A DNA stretch of 64,000 nucleotides from NCBI GenBank assembly GCA_028023455.1, contig JAQFVV010006452.1, positions 1,294,501 through 1,358,500 of the forward strand. The letters are read 5' to 3'. The translations under genes and the position numbers were made by a program. Source of the DNA: Epiperipatus broadwayi (taxonomy: Eukaryota; Onychophora; Udeonychophora; Euonychophora; Peripatidae). Below are positions 35,387 to 46,832 of the stretch, piece after piece. The number at the start of each line of letters is the position of its first letter. Positions within the stretch are counted from its first letter, which is position 1. Under the pieces are notes generated by a model. The model saw nothing but the letters and a program-made list of their open reading frames with translations. It did not search any database and was not told the DNA's origin.

Positions 35387-35889
35387 GTTTATCAATTCAT
35401 TATTAAATCACCAGTGAAAATAAAATCATAAATTAATTACTAATAGTTTCTTTGCCATGTCTGCAAACCATTGATAATAAATTTGTAATTTAATTTTTGT
35501 TGAAGATATAATTATAAATAGACATATGTACAGAAAAAAAGCTTTCTTCATTTTATACATTTTTGATATATTATTATTGTTGTTGTTATTGTTGTACAAT
35601 CAAGTTTTTTTATAGATACAAATCAAAAATGCTTTGTTTTTAATTTATGTTTTCAAAAGAAATCATCTTTTTCAGATATGTTGTCATTATTTCAGTACCT
35701 TCCACTCTTATATTTCAAATTTTTATCTTGCTTAATATCATATTTTTGTTTGAAATGGCACAATAATATTTCATTCACAAATATGACAGTGTAAAAATCA
35801 CTGTTTATGAATTATAAACAGCATTTGACATATAAAAGAAATTTTTACCCTTACAAAGTTAATATTTGGACAAATAGAATTCCCGATAG
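35387..35889. other. AT-rich stretch, no gene seen
   Basis: No feature recognised. Confidence 0.5.
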
Positions 35890-35904
35890 AAAGAATAAGC
35901 TTAT

Positions 35905-36400
35905 GAGATGTGATATGTTGGAATATTTCCATCATCTATGAGTGAATGTTGAATGTATAGAAAATTTTAAACTTTATTTAAACTTTCCAAATACAAACAA
36001 CTTGTTAGTAATAACACACAAATAGACATCACAGATTAGTAATTACACAACGTTTTGGGTAGTATTATTCTCCATTCTTCTTCAGCTGTTGGAGGCCAAT
36101 AATACCTGAAGAAGAGTGGAGATTACTACTTGAAATATGTAATTACTAACACATTGTTTGTATTTGGAAAGTTTAAATAACCTCCAACACCTGAAAAAGA
36201 GTGGAGAATAATACTATTCAAAATGTTGTATAATTACTAATCTGTGTTGTCTATTTTGTGTTATTATTAACAAGGTGTTTGTATTTGTAAAGTTTAAATA
36301 TAGTATAAATGTTGCTACACATTCAACATTCACTCATACATGATAGAAATGGTCCAACATATCACATCTAATAATATACCATCATCACAAATCTTCAGAT
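35905..36400 (+). mobile_element. Fold-back element, family D, with 15-bp TSD
   Basis: The duplication aaagaataagcttat is at 35890-35904 and 36401-36415. The left arm (35905-36095) is the antisense of 36181-36369 (gagatgtgatatgttgga / tccaacatatcacatct). A third, partial plus-oriented unit (36096-36180) sits between them, so the plus strand has two tandem partial units. All carry ctgaagaagagtggag followed by a GAAA-like position and gttgtgtaattactaa. Confidence 0.78.
36104..36152 (+). ncRNA. Candidate degenerate hammerhead (family D)
   Basis: Comparing the three units gives CTGAAGA, AGAGT...ACTC as a possible helix II, GAAACGTT as core plus loopless helix III, and atac/gtgt as stem I. In this unit it reads CTGAAGA...TTGAAATATG. 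No single unit keeps every element and helix II needs a bulge. Tentative. Confidence 0.3.
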
Positions 36401-36415
36401 AAAGAATAAGCTTAT

Positions 36416-36970
36416 AATTTTTAAATATTCCTTTGTCATTTTGAGACTTGGAAAAAATGGTAATTACATTTCTTTTTTTAAGATTCTTAAACAATGTGCA
36501 CTGAATTTTTATAACATTAACTAGATATGATTATTTTTTTTGGTGATATTATGTAAATATCATTTAAAATTTGCTTAAATGTTTGTCATTACTATGTGGA
36601 AGAGAAAATACTGATTTATAAAAGTTGATGGAATTTTTAAATTAGAAAATATAAACTACAGTAAGATTAATATTATATGATACATCTTTACGTAAAGTTT
36701 AATAGTATGGATTTTCACTTTAATAAGAGTTATGTACATTTATGAACTGAAAATTATATCTTGCACACACGGTATTATGTTGTATTAAGCACAATAAAAG
36801 GAGAAATACTATTATCATTGATATAAAAAAAATAATCCTAATTTTGTAAGAAAGCTTTAATGCTATTTTAGTAAAGTCTGACCACATTTTGTTTTATAAG
36901 ATTTTTGTCTATCAACTCTAGACATGTACTCTGAAATAATTATAAAGATGTTTAAGATTAAAAAATATAC
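36416..36970. other. AT-rich stretch, no gene seen
   Basis: No feature recognised. Confidence 0.5.
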
Positions 36971-36983
36971 AATAAGTATCAGT

Positions 36984-37410
36984 ATTCGAACTCAGACTTT
37001 CACACGACTCACTACTCTCAATGTCATCTCATATTGCTGACCCACCTGATCACACATATGTTGAAAAGATAAATAATAACCAATATACGTATTTCATGCT
37101 AAACCAGCAATCATCAGTTGGTCTATCCTCACACATATATACAATCAGTGCTCAGCTTTATATTAAGATAGCCAATCTTCATACTTTAATGGACAGGCTT
37201 CAAACTATTCCAACTCACAACTCTTCAGCCTTCCATTTCATTGAAAATCTGATGATGGAACGTTCAAAGCTTTATTTTTTCAACATGTGTGTGATCAGGT
37301 GGGTCAGCAATATGAGATGGCACTGAGAATAGTGGGTCGTGTGAAAGTCTGAGTTCGAATCCCGCATATATTACGTATATAAATGCAGATTTAAGCCTGT
37401 ACAATGTATT
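36984..37410 (-). mobile_element. Family B HHR element with 13-bp TSD
   Basis: The duplication aataagtatcagt is at 36971-36983 and 37411-37423. Left arm 36984-37072 (attcgaactcagactttcac...) and right arm 37274-37365 (...gtgaaagtctgagttcgaat) are inverted ends. Between them is one minus-oriented body with the hammerhead (37079-37122), tatattaagatagccaatct, aatggacaggcttcaaacta and ttgaaaatctgatgatggaa. The right tail (37366-37410, ...tgcagatttaagcctgtaca) matches the outer end seen at 41.7 kb. No protein. Confidence 0.85.
37079..37122 (-). ncRNA. Hammerhead ribozyme, intact core (family B)
   Basis: On the minus strand: stem I arm accaa (37122-37118), CTGATGA (37117-37111), helix II TGCT/AGCA with loop GGTTT and a U-U mismatch at its first position (37110-37096), GAAA (37095-37092), self-complementary ATACGTAT as helix III (37092-37085), A at the cleavage position (37084), stem I arm ttggt (37083-37079). 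All invariant core bases are present; the cleavage triplet is UAU-A type rather than the commoner GUC. Confidence 0.7.
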
Positions 37411-37423
37411 AATAAGTATCAGT

Positions 37424-37828
37424 CTAACTTTTATGAGTTATTAATATTTCCTAATTTACGAATATAGCTCTTGATGATAATTTAAATAATTTGCCTTTTG
37501 AAAATGTTATTAATAATATATTTTTACAATAACTTTAATAGTGATCAAGTTTTAGTTGTGCCTGCTATTATGTAATCACTTTAAGTTCACAAAAATAATT
37601 TTGTATAGATCGAAGATAATTAGAATAATTTTCTTTTTTTCACTAACAATATGATGTAGAATAATTTTAATAAAGATCAACTTTTAGCTGCAGATATCAG
37701 ATGAATATCAATATTCAATTTAAGTTCAAGAATATAAATGCAAATATTATTTATCTGCTGCAGAAACCAGTCTAAAATCAGTATTCCATTTAAGACAAGA
37801 CTTTTATCTTTCCTGATTTTTATAGCCG
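37424..37828. other. AT-rich stretch, no gene seen
   Basis: No feature recognised. Confidence 0.5.
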
Positions 37829-37903
37829 AGAGGTCAGCACAGCCGCCTTGCAGTTGGTTCTAGGCGGTTGTTGCAGGTTTGCCTCCCGGCCAATGCTATG
37901 ACA
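37829..37903 (+). repeat. tRNA-like repeat, copy 1
   Basis: tagccgagaggtcagcacag resembles a polymerase III A-box, and ggtttgcctcc about 50 bp on resembles a B-box (9 of 11 to GGTTCGANTCC). It has no clean acceptor stem or anticodon arm, so it is not a working tRNA. The two other copies (minus at 52.1 kb, plus at 56.3 kb) share the whole segment through atgctatgacatat. It also folds as a hairpin (GCCGAGAGG with CCTCCCGGC; GCCGCC with GGCGGT). Probably the head of a tRNA-derived SINE. Confidence 0.6.
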
Positions 37904-39695
37904 TATAAAAGTATATATATATATTTCAAAGCTATTAATGCAATTTTTTTTAAAAATTGAAGTGAAAAATATTAGTACTCAGAGAAAACTTAGTAATGAA
38001 CAAATAGACACAGACTGCATACTATACTGTTAAATTTTTATAATTTAAAATTAAATATAAAATATTTTTTCCATCATAAATATTAAATAGTTGAATTTTT
38101 TTAAACTTAATAAAAAAATTCATATATTAGTAAGTCTATAACAATTAAAAATACTCACAAAGGCTTTTAGTAATTAATATATTGTGTGTAATATTAAAGT
38201 CACTTTTTAGACCATTAATGTCAGTATTTGTATGATTTGCATTGAATTTGTGAATCATGAATTTTTTTCTGATTATTAGTGTGTGGATTGAAATTAAATA
38301 ATGTTAGAAATAGAAAAAAGAGATAGTTAATAAATTAGAGTTTTTAATGTTGATTAATATGGCTACGGGTTGTTCTATGTTGATATTTTTTATGAATAGC
38401 ATTCATATTCTTAACTGTTTTTGGTAACTATATGTGGTTATATCTTGTTGTAGACTCAATATTATTGTAAATGATGCAGTTTATTATATATATGGTATTA
38501 CTTTATGTAATATTGATCTCCTTTATGTTGATTGTGTCAGTGTTTAAATTAGACATTATTATTGAGAATTAAATCTTTCTCACAATCATTTTTTTGCAAT
38601 TTCAGATGATTTCTGATGCATACTTGTTATTAAGCAATTACTCCTAAATCATTAAAAAATTTTAATTGTATATCCATACAGAACAGTAAATATTTTGGAG
38701 AATCTTAGTATTTTGAATCGTGTTATAATGGAGATATGAGTTTATTATTTATATTGCTTTCTAAAATAACGTATTTGACGTAATTACTGAGATTGCATAA
38801 TGAATTACTTATCAGAGTTCATTTTGTTAACTTTGTAAAGTTGCATTAGTTCCTCTTTTACTGATAGACTGATATTTGTGTGCATGTTTTTGTGAAGTCA
38901 AGACTCAACTTGCATTGGCTTTTTGAGTGCAAACTCAAGGTTTGGTTTATGATCAAAATTAAAGTCATGATTCTGTTTGGAAAATTACAAACATATTTGG
39001 AAGCACTTTTAATATCCTCAAACTGTCGATAATAAAGAAGATTATGATACTTATCTTAGGCTAAGTAATATAAACTATGTCTTTCAAAGTTTTAATAATA
39101 TTTTTCACATTATAACTCATTTGGTATGAGCTCCTCTCATAGTTTCATGGCTTTTGATAGTATCATCATGTTTTTCCATATAATTTTTCTGTTAAATTTT
39201 AATGTGATATGAATAGCTACACCACACACTATCGTAGTTCAGCTTTTAGTTACATAATATTTTATTTTAAGTTTTATATTATAGCTTCTGTAATGTTTTT
39301 TTTGCTGTTTTGTTTTAACTTAATGTAAACAAATTTACATAATGTAAATGTTATTGTGTTTTAATTGTATGCATATGTTTAAGTGTATATAATTGTTGCA
39401 AATAATAAGAAAATTGTGATTTTGAGATAATTTGGTGATTATCCAGACAGAAAATAGGTATTTTGATGCTACATATGAATGTATTATTAATAAGTGTGTT
39501 TGAAAATTATTTTCTCTATCACTACTTAATTTTAGAAATGTTTTTGGTTGTCACTTCCATATTCTTTTAAATTATATTCTTTATTTTGATATTAAGCAAG
39601 CTTAAAATTATAAAAGAAATCATAACTCAGCTTGAATTTCCTATGCAATGTTATGATTATTCATTATTAGATTTTCAGAATTAAATACAAGATTG
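37904..39695. other. AT-rich stretch, no gene seen
   Basis: No feature recognised in about 1.8 kb. Confidence 0.5.
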
Positions 39696-40050
39696 ACTAG
39701 CTGAAGATCTATCAGCCCCATATAGCTATTTGAGTTGGATAGCTGGGTTTGAAGACATGTAGGTATCTGAAAATTTCAGATTTTCCACTCAATAGATAAC
39801 TTTTAGATAAATGCTAGCTGTGGGTTGGTATTTTTAGATCTAGTGTCTGAACCTACCCTGACACCTCTTTGAGGAGTGCCAAAGCATGAAACCATGGTCA
39901 GGGGTTTGGGGAGGGGTTTCTGACAGAGATATTTTAAATGCTTTCTCTGCCTAAGCATTTATCACAAAGCTTGTTGAGGAATTGACAATCCTCAATGTTT
40001 ATAACTTACAAGCTTAAGAGAATATGGTCATGTGATCTATGACTCTTATT
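39696..40050 (+). repeat. Family E HHR element, degraded
   Basis: Plus-oriented body matching 28.05-28.25 kb (catatagctatttgagttgg, gtttgaagacatgtagg, tttttagatctagtgtctga), then the hammerhead and the 3' part shared with 3.9-4.1 kb (gagatattttaaatgctttc, gcttgttgaggaatt). The tail tggtcatgtgatct is like the family A terminus. Links families E and A structurally. No duplication of the target recognised. Confidence 0.7.
39864..39904 (+). ncRNA. Hammerhead motif, first core base changed (family E)
   Basis: Core TTGAGGA (39869-39875; expected C first), helix II GTGC/GCAT (39876-39879 with 39884-39887), GAAA (39888-39891), palindromic ACCATGGT (39891-39898), C (39899), aggg. Same layout as the intact 3.9 kb copy. 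The C-to-U core change predicts loss of activity. Confidence 0.65.
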
Positions 40051-41694
40051 TTGACAAACTAGCTTAATTCCTGTAACTTTTTTCAGAGTTTTCTGAGTTA
40101 AATCATATTCAATAATATATCAAAGTTTTTTTTATATTATTTTTCATATCTTCATTTTTAATATTCTATCCCCAAGAACTATCACCTAATATAGTATTTA
40201 TAGATAATATATTAAGAATTGTTTTTGTTTTTTATTTCATTTAATGTTTCTTTTAACAAAAAGATATACATCTTTTTTTTTAATTAACTCTTATTTCACT
40301 ATCAAAATTTTAACTATAGGGTCAAAAATATCATTAATTTTTAGCAAGTTAACATAATTCAATTTGAGAATTTTTTAATTTACGTTAGTCAATTCATTTA
40401 AAATATAACAATCCAGCAAACTCTCACAATTAAACCTATCAAAGTTATGATGTTCAGAAGTTTGCCATTTGCAATGTGTTTCTAGAAAAATTGAACACGA
40501 AATATCAGGCTGTAAAAAAATTTGTGTGATAGGAATTAGTGCATACATTTAATAAATCTGAGTGATGGTTGAAAATGTTTTAATGTGGTTGAAGGTTTTC
40601 AACTAATTAGTAATCTAGCTATTATTAGTTAGAACAAACAAAAAAATTGCAAATATCCATAATATGAAAAAGAGAAATTTGAAAAGGACTTTATGTTGCA
40701 GCAGAATATTTAAAGTTGTTTTATCTTTTACATACTTGTATTGATTTTATTTGATGAAAAATCAACTTTAACCAACTTACACGTTTTGCATTTTTTATAT
40801 AACAATAAAGCCATTTGAGTTCAAAATTTTTATAATTAACAAAAGAATGATTAGTAAAATAGTATTCACATTGGTTTGTTTTTCAAAAATTATATTTTAT
40901 TTATTTTTCTATAGAATATTTTCTATCATTTTTATTCTATATTGTATGTTCAGTTTTTTATTCTGCTTAATATTTTGTCAAACAAAAAAAAATCAAAGAA
41001 GGTAGGTATATATATATTTAAAAGAGCATGAATTGTTTAGTTATTCAGAATTCTTTCAGTTTTCAGTATAGGCAATCACGTGACTGACTTGTAGAATTTT
41101 ATTTAATTTGCATTCATTTATAATTTAATTTTGATTAACTTTTTTTCACATAGACATTGAATTTTTAACAAAGACTTTGTAAAATATTAATCTAAGACTA
41201 TAAGTTGACTGGTGCAAGCAGAAGTGGGGCAGAATTAAACATTAATCGCGCTGGGCAATTTATCAGAGTTTAAAGAAATAATCTTTTCCGAGTTTGATCA
41301 ATAACAACACAATGTAAAATCCATTAAAACATAAAATTATGCTCAGACTTCAACATTTACTATAAAAGAAAGTTCTTTAATATTTTTTTTTCATTATTTT
41401 TAAATGTTTTAATATTTGAATTATTTTTAGCTTATAAATTATACATACATTCCTTTCACTCTTTTCTTACTTTTTTTATTATAACTTGTTTAAACTTTTT
41501 TTAAGTTAATGATTACCACTAGGCTGCCGTTGTTATTAAAAATGTATTACTTTAGACTTTTACTGTGATATATTTATAACTTAGTAGTTTATCTGTTTTT
41601 TTTTTTTAAAAAAAAATCAGAAGTTTACCAACTGAATTGAAAAAATTCATTTTAAAAATTATAACAAAAGAAAACATAAAAATTATTTTTTATT
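40051..41694. other. AT-rich stretch, no gene seen
   Basis: No feature recognised in about 1.6 kb. Confidence 0.5.
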
Positions 41695-42060
41695 AAATGG
41701 TAAATTAATACGCTATACAGACTTAAACCTGCATATATATGTACTGTATGCGGGGTTCGAACTCAGACTTTCACACGACCTTCAACTCTCCATGCCATCT
41801 CATATTGCTGACCGACCTGATCACACACATGTTGAAAAGATAAATAATCACCAATATACGTATTTCATGTTGAACCAGCAATCATCAGTTGGTCCAGATT
41901 ACGATCTCCAAACATATATACAATCAGTGCTCAGCTTTATATTAAGATAGCCAATCTTCATACTTTAATGGACAGGTTTCAAACTACTCCAACCCACAAC
42001 TCTTCAGCCTTCCATTTTATTGAAAATCTGAACGTTCAAAGCCCATGTTAGTGTCAAGGT
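41695..42060 (-). repeat. Family B HHR element, nearly full single copy
   Basis: The simplest family B layout, without internal inversion. Read on the minus strand it starts near acactaacatgggctttgaa (about 42055), runs through ggaaggctgaagagttgtgg, aacctgtccattaaagtatg, the hammerhead (41893-41850), gataaataatcacc reversed, ggtcagcaatatgagatggc, gtgtgaaagtctgagttcga (B-box-like) and ends at the aggtttaagtctgtatagcg side (about 41705). No target duplication recognised. Confidence 0.75.
41850..41893 (-). ncRNA. Hammerhead ribozyme, intact core, weak helix II (family B)
   Basis: On the minus strand: accaa (41893-41889), CTGATGA (41888-41882), helix II region TTGCTGGTTCAACAT (41881-41867), GAAA (41866-41863), ATACGTAT (41863-41856), A (41855), ttggt (41854-41850). 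Two changes relative to the 37.1 kb copy leave a C-A mismatch in helix II. Core and stems I and III are complete. Confidence 0.65.
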
Positions 42061-43220
42061 TGTCAAAAAATCTAAAAATTTAATTTACAACTATTTATGA
42101 TAATTTTGAATTAATTTACAACTACTTAAATGCTGATTAAATCAAACTTAATCCTTAATAATGACCAAAATTTTCGAAAGTGCTTTGTTCATAAAATAAT
42201 TGTTACTAGAGCAATTTTCTCAACCCTACTCTGATGTCATTTACTGTAGGTTTAATAATCAATTTGATACTAGATAGTGTTGTGCTTTAATATTCCCATT
42301 CTCAGACTAGTTTTCATATTTTGCCTTATCAATAAGGACAAGAATCCAAACTTTAAACTAAAGCACTTATGCCTCTAGCAATCTAGTTTTATTCCTTTAA
42401 ATTGATATTCAAAAAAATCCTAAGGTTTTGAACTGAAACATGGTTACATAGATTTAATATCTAGGTAGTTGCTCTATATTTTAGGCCATCAGTTTTATGT
42501 TAAATGCAGGAGTATTGCACAATAAATCTTTCTGAAAGTGTATTAATAGATAAAATAATAATTACCACAGACAATAAAATAACATATATATCTCTGTTCT
42601 TTCAGTTTCTCTATTCTTTACACGTGCACATTTTCTAATAGCTTAAATTCAAAATTTTGAAAATTATCTTTTTTTTACCTCTATATATTTTCTCTCTAAT
42701 AATAAAACCACCATTTACTTTCCAATATTTGTGACTAAGTGTTCAGATAAGTATTACTAAGTGTATTAAGCAACAAACACAATCTACCTTCACCTTTTAA
42801 AAAAACTGTCTTATTTTAACCTGTTAATAATAATAAATTATTACATTCCACTTACCACTTTTCTAAGGGGAAGGATTGAAAATTAAGAGAAATATTCATC
42901 ATCATGTGTTAGGTTGAAATTATAATGGTTAATCAAATTAAACAATCAATAACTGACATTCTAGTAACTCTCAAAACTTTTACTCATCCAACAATAAATC
43001 AAAATATTATCAAGTCATTCTATAAGAATATACATATTTACATTCATTCAGTCATTATATCCAGTGAAGTGGAAAATTGAAAAACTATATTTATCTCTAA
43101 AAATATCTGGCATTTTCCAGTTATGTTGACCTTTTACCTGTATACAGGTAAAATCATCCATCATCTATTTCTTAGCAAGACTTCTGAAACTAAAGTCAAT
43201 AAATGCAACATTTTTATTAT
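42061..43220. other. AT-rich stretch, no gene seen
   Basis: No gene. A small imperfect palindrome around acctgtatacaggt lies near 43136-43150. Confidence 0.5.
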
Positions 43221-43269
43221 ATAAAGTGCTCACAAATAAGTTCTTAACAAGCTTTGCAGAATATCCCTA

Positions 43270-43309
43270 ACCCCAGACCAGTTTCTGCTACTGGCTTCCT
43301 CAGTGAGGT
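43270..43309 (-). ncRNA. Hammerhead ribozyme, intact core (left arm)
   Basis: On the minus strand: acctca (43309-43304), CTGAGGA (43303-43297), helix II GC/GC with loop (43296-43286), GAAA (43285-43282), ACTGGT as a two-pair helix III (43282-43277), C (43276), tggggt (43275-43270). Stem I has six pairs including one G-U. Helix II is short, so stability is doubtful. Confidence 0.6.
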
Positions 43310-43323
43310 GCTGGAATCCTAGC

Positions 43324-43362
43324 ACCTTACTGAGGAAGCCAGTAGCAGAAACTAGTCTGGGA
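43324..43362 (+). ncRNA. Hammerhead ribozyme, intact core (right arm)
   Basis: cctta, CTGAGGA (43330-43336), helix II GC/GC with loop CAGTA (43338-43346), GAAA (43348-43351), palindromic ACTAGT (43351-43356), C (43357), tggga. Stem I is four pairs with two G-U. Only the core string and helix III are strong. Confidence 0.55.
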
Positions 43363-43455
43363 TTAGGGATATTCTGCAAAGCTTATTAAGAGTTTATTTG
43401 TGAGTTCTTTATATAACATTTGTAATACAAGCTTGTTTAAATTAGGTCATGTGAC

Positions 43456-44371
43456 ATCTAACTTGATTTCTTTGTAATGCAGTATTTTTACATGTCTTCC
43501 ATCTGAATGTATAAAAAATGAAATACTAAATAAAATCAATGTGCTTAACCCACATATAATGATTCTCTTGACTCGATTTTTCCATTTAATGTGGAAAATT
43601 TTTAAATTAGATGTTCTGCAAAGATTTTCAAAAGTATTATTTTTCCAAAAACATTTTCTGTATTAAAAACAACCATAATAATATATGCATAATCCCATAT
43701 TCTTAGTTCTACTATCTTGTGGTGAAGACCTAAGATTTTCCACCACAGAGGATATGCAAAAATTATGCTTTAAAAAAATTACATTCTGTATTTGTTTCTA
43801 TTTTCTCTTCAGCATATTGTATCATTTATATTCAATCGGATCTGATTTTATATTGCAGAAATAAAGTTTGAAAATTATTACGTTGTATAAGTGAACATTC
43901 AGTCACTTATAATAATTATCATGAAGAACATGAGACCAACACATTTACCTATTACATAAAGTAGCTGATTGTTAGAAAGTCAATTTATCTTCCATAAATA
44001 CTGTGTGTGTGTTAAAATAAAGATTTTTTATAAGATAAAGATGTAACTAAACACTTTTGTGTTCTTCTATGCATATAATTTTCATTATAATAATTTTAGC
44101 TGAATTTCATCTGCCTTCACCTAAAAAGTATGTGTGACTCAAATAGCTATTAATATTTCTAATGATACTTGTATTAGAAATGATCACCTGACATATGATT
44201 TAGATGTTAATCACATGTCAAGTGACTTCCATTACAGGCACAAGATAACACTCACAATAACCAGAAAATGGCAAATGATAATTGTAGTTGAAATGATGGT
44301 AATATAATAACAATAAAAAGCAAATATTGCACAAACAGAACAACCCAAAAATAATGTTCATATATATATGT
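43456..44371. other. AT-rich stretch, no gene seen
   Basis: No feature recognised. Confidence 0.5.
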
Positions 44372-44382
44372 ATACATTTGTA

Positions 44383-44709
44383 TGTTAAAAAAGAAGCAAA
44401 ACTCTCCATAAGTAGTGCCACTCAGTGCATGCCAGAGCAATCAATGAATGCAAAAAGGTTTGTGCATAAAATTCCTACCTAGTGCCTACTCAAATCCAAG
44501 TCTCCTTACTAATGAAAGCCACAAACTAAAAACTAGTCTGAGGATATTGGATGAATAGGGACTAGATAAGGATTTTAAGCACAATCTTTTTGCATCCATT
44601 GATTAGCCTGACTTGCACTGAGTGACACTACTGTATGGAGAGTTTTGCCTCTGTTTTAACAGCTTGTGTAAGCATAGTAAATGATAATCATGTGGCATTT
44701 AGTGGTTTA
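44383..44709 (+). mobile_element. Family A HHR element, fold-back with 11-bp TSD
   Basis: The duplication atacatttgta is at 44372-44382 and 44710-44720. Arms 44396-44490 (gcaaaactctccataagtag...) and 44561-44650 are inverted copies. The hammerhead region (44502-44546) reads CTAATGA...AAAAC TAGTC, with both the core (G to A) and GAAA (to AAAA) mutated. The right end is catgtggcatttagtggttt. Confidence 0.8.
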
Positions 44710-44720
44710 ATACATTTGTA

Positions 44721-46558
44721 GGTGTCTGTTTTATTGAATACTTGTTTAGATGAAAAATGGATTATTTTATGAGAAACTCTGTGTATATCATTTAAGAATA
44801 ACTTCACCAGACTTATTAAATGCTTAAAAAATGTTAGTCTGTTCTGTTTCTCTAATTGTCGTTTGAGTTTTATTGAACACTTTTCCATCAAAATACATTA
44901 TTCTAATCATATAAAATAGCTTTCTAGTAAAAAAATTAAAGGTAGCTGATATTTTGGTGCAATCATAATTCACTTTCTTCAGAGCTTTCTCTGTCTTACA
45001 TATGTTTATTGTTTAAAATTTTTGTTCTTTTTCTCTCCATATTCAAAATCATTCGTTGAGGTGTTTTAAATGCTATTTTTTAATAGCTTTTTTCACAGAT
45101 TGCAATTATTTTATTTGACTCATATTTTAAAATCATGTTTTTGGACCTTTCTAAAACTTTTATAGCCTTTTTAAATAATTTCAGGTCATATTAGTTAATT
45201 TTTGACAAAGTGCATGTTTAATTATATATATCACGTGTGACTAAATGGCCAATCTGTTTTTAACAGCAAATTTGTGTTATTTTCTAACATTAATTTCATG
45301 ATTTTTCTGTTTTATGCATAGAAGAAACAGACTGATGATAAAATTGTATAAATATGATGAAATTTTATCTTTGGAATATAACGTATTTCATCATTTTTTT
45401 TACAAAATCGTATAAATAGTGTGGATTTTTTTTTTAAATATTAACAATCACTTTTACAATAAACAAACTATCTTAATTCCTGAATTACCAAAATCTTTGT
45501 TTTATTATAGAAAATCGACTTATTTGTAATGCTGTGGCCAAAACCACTGCCAAGCAGGATCTTTATTACATCCCTAGTTGTAAAAAAAAATGCCACATGG
45601 CAATGGCCTTTTCATAGAATAAGAAAATATTTTGAAAAAGTTTCCATGAAATGTAAGAACAACATTGTTTATTATAAAAAAAAAAGATTTCCATGTTCCA
45701 ATGATTACATTTATTTAGAATCCTATGGCATTTATGAATTCTTATAATAAGTTTACTACTTTTCATATATTACACAAACCAATCGTATTTTTCTGTTAAA
45801 AAATGTAATTGATCAGTCGTTTATTAACATTTTAAGTCAATTAACACATGAATTTTAATAAAATGTATTTCTAGCAAAAATTGATTAATAAGACCAAAGA
45901 TTACTAGAAAGGCTGTAGAAATTTTTAAAAGTTCAATAACAAATAAAAAATCCATGTAAAGTAAAATAAATATAGTTTGGAAAAAGTTATTGCAAAAAAA
46001 AATAGTTTAAAACTCCTAATCAAAAACAGCAAATTTTAAAATTTCACAACTATTAACATAAACACTAGAAATATTACAAAGGAGAGCCATACCAGGCCTA
46101 AAAAAGTAAAAAACTTAGGTTCTCTAAATGAAAATGATTACATTGTGTTAGCAATCATGGAATACCATATATGCCAACTATATCCTCTATAGAGAAATCT
46201 CTTAATCTAGGAAACAATAAAATTATCTGGACAAATGAAGGCTTGAATTTTTCAGCAAGATATTTTAAAAAACTAGGAAGAGACTTATGACATGGATGGA
46301 CAAAATAAGAATCTTTGTTGATATGAAACAGAGAAAGTTGGATATAGATCAAAGAAACTGGATTTAACTTGGAGAGTTTTATATCTGACTTACATCTGTT
46401 ATACAGATATTACATATAGTTTACTTTGTAGGACCAATTTTAACTAATTGTTTGTCTGTTTACATCATTGTTGAAATGTTGTATTTCTAGATAAATAAAC
46501 AAAAACTTTCATTAAAATGTTAATATTTGCATCAATAAAATCTGTGAAAAACTTCTAA
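44721..46558. other. AT-rich stretch, no gene seen
   Basis: Short open frames (45529-45766 on both strands, 46155-46352 minus) have no family resemblance. Nothing else recognised. Confidence 0.45.
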
Positions 46559-46559
46559 T

Positions 46560-46616
46560 TATATATATATATATATATATATAATATCTCTTATATATAT
46601 ATATATATATATATAT
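46560..46616. repeat. (TA)n microsatellite
   Basis: Two TA arrays separated by atatctct. Confidence 0.95.
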
Positions 46617-46790
46617 AAAGGCAAGGCTTATCTACTGTTAAAATATAAAAATTTAAGGCTGATTTACAATTCCGATATAATCTAGAATTTTTAAAAGTAA
46701 AAGTATATCCACTCAGTGCAAACCAGAGTAATCAATAGATGCAAGAAAGTTTGTGCATAAAATTCCTATCTAGTGCTATTCATCCAATAT

Positions 46791-46832
46791 CCCCAGTCTT
46801 GTTTCTAGCTTGTGGCTTTCATCAGTAAAGAA
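46791..46832 (-). ncRNA. Hammerhead motif, helix III mutated (family A)
   Basis: On the minus strand CTGATGA, helix II AAGC/GCT-type, GAAA are intact, but helix III reads ACAAGA instead of ACTAGT, which removes the essential U before the cleavage base. Predicted inactive. Confidence 0.6.

Larger units (their letters stand above)
43222..43455. repeat. Fold-back HHR element with paired ribozymes
   Basis: Arms 43222-43309 and 43321-43410 are near-perfect inverted copies (ataaagtgctcacaaataag / cttatttgtgagttctttat... order reversed), with an 11-base centre (about 43310-43320, ctggaatccta). The body is much shorter than in other families. The right tail caagcttgtttaaattaggtcatgtgac resembles the family A/E terminus. 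One hammerhead lies in each arm, on opposite strands. Confidence 0.8.

Noticed and set aside
37021-37326. A 101-residue open frame over the 37 kb family B element
   Set aside because: It crosses the hammerhead and the inverted end; other copies have stops and indels at the same places.
37829-37903. A functional tRNA gene
   Set aside because: A- and B-box-like strings exist but there is no acceptor stem, no normal anticodon arm, and three diverged copies occur; it behaves as a SINE-like repeat.
41985-42025. A second CTGAAGA...GAAAC string within family B (minus strand ggctgaagagttgtgg... gaaacctgtcc)
   Set aside because: Helix III AC/GT and a C are present, but neither helix II nor stem I pairs convincingly, and the copy at 20.6 kb reads GAAGCC instead.
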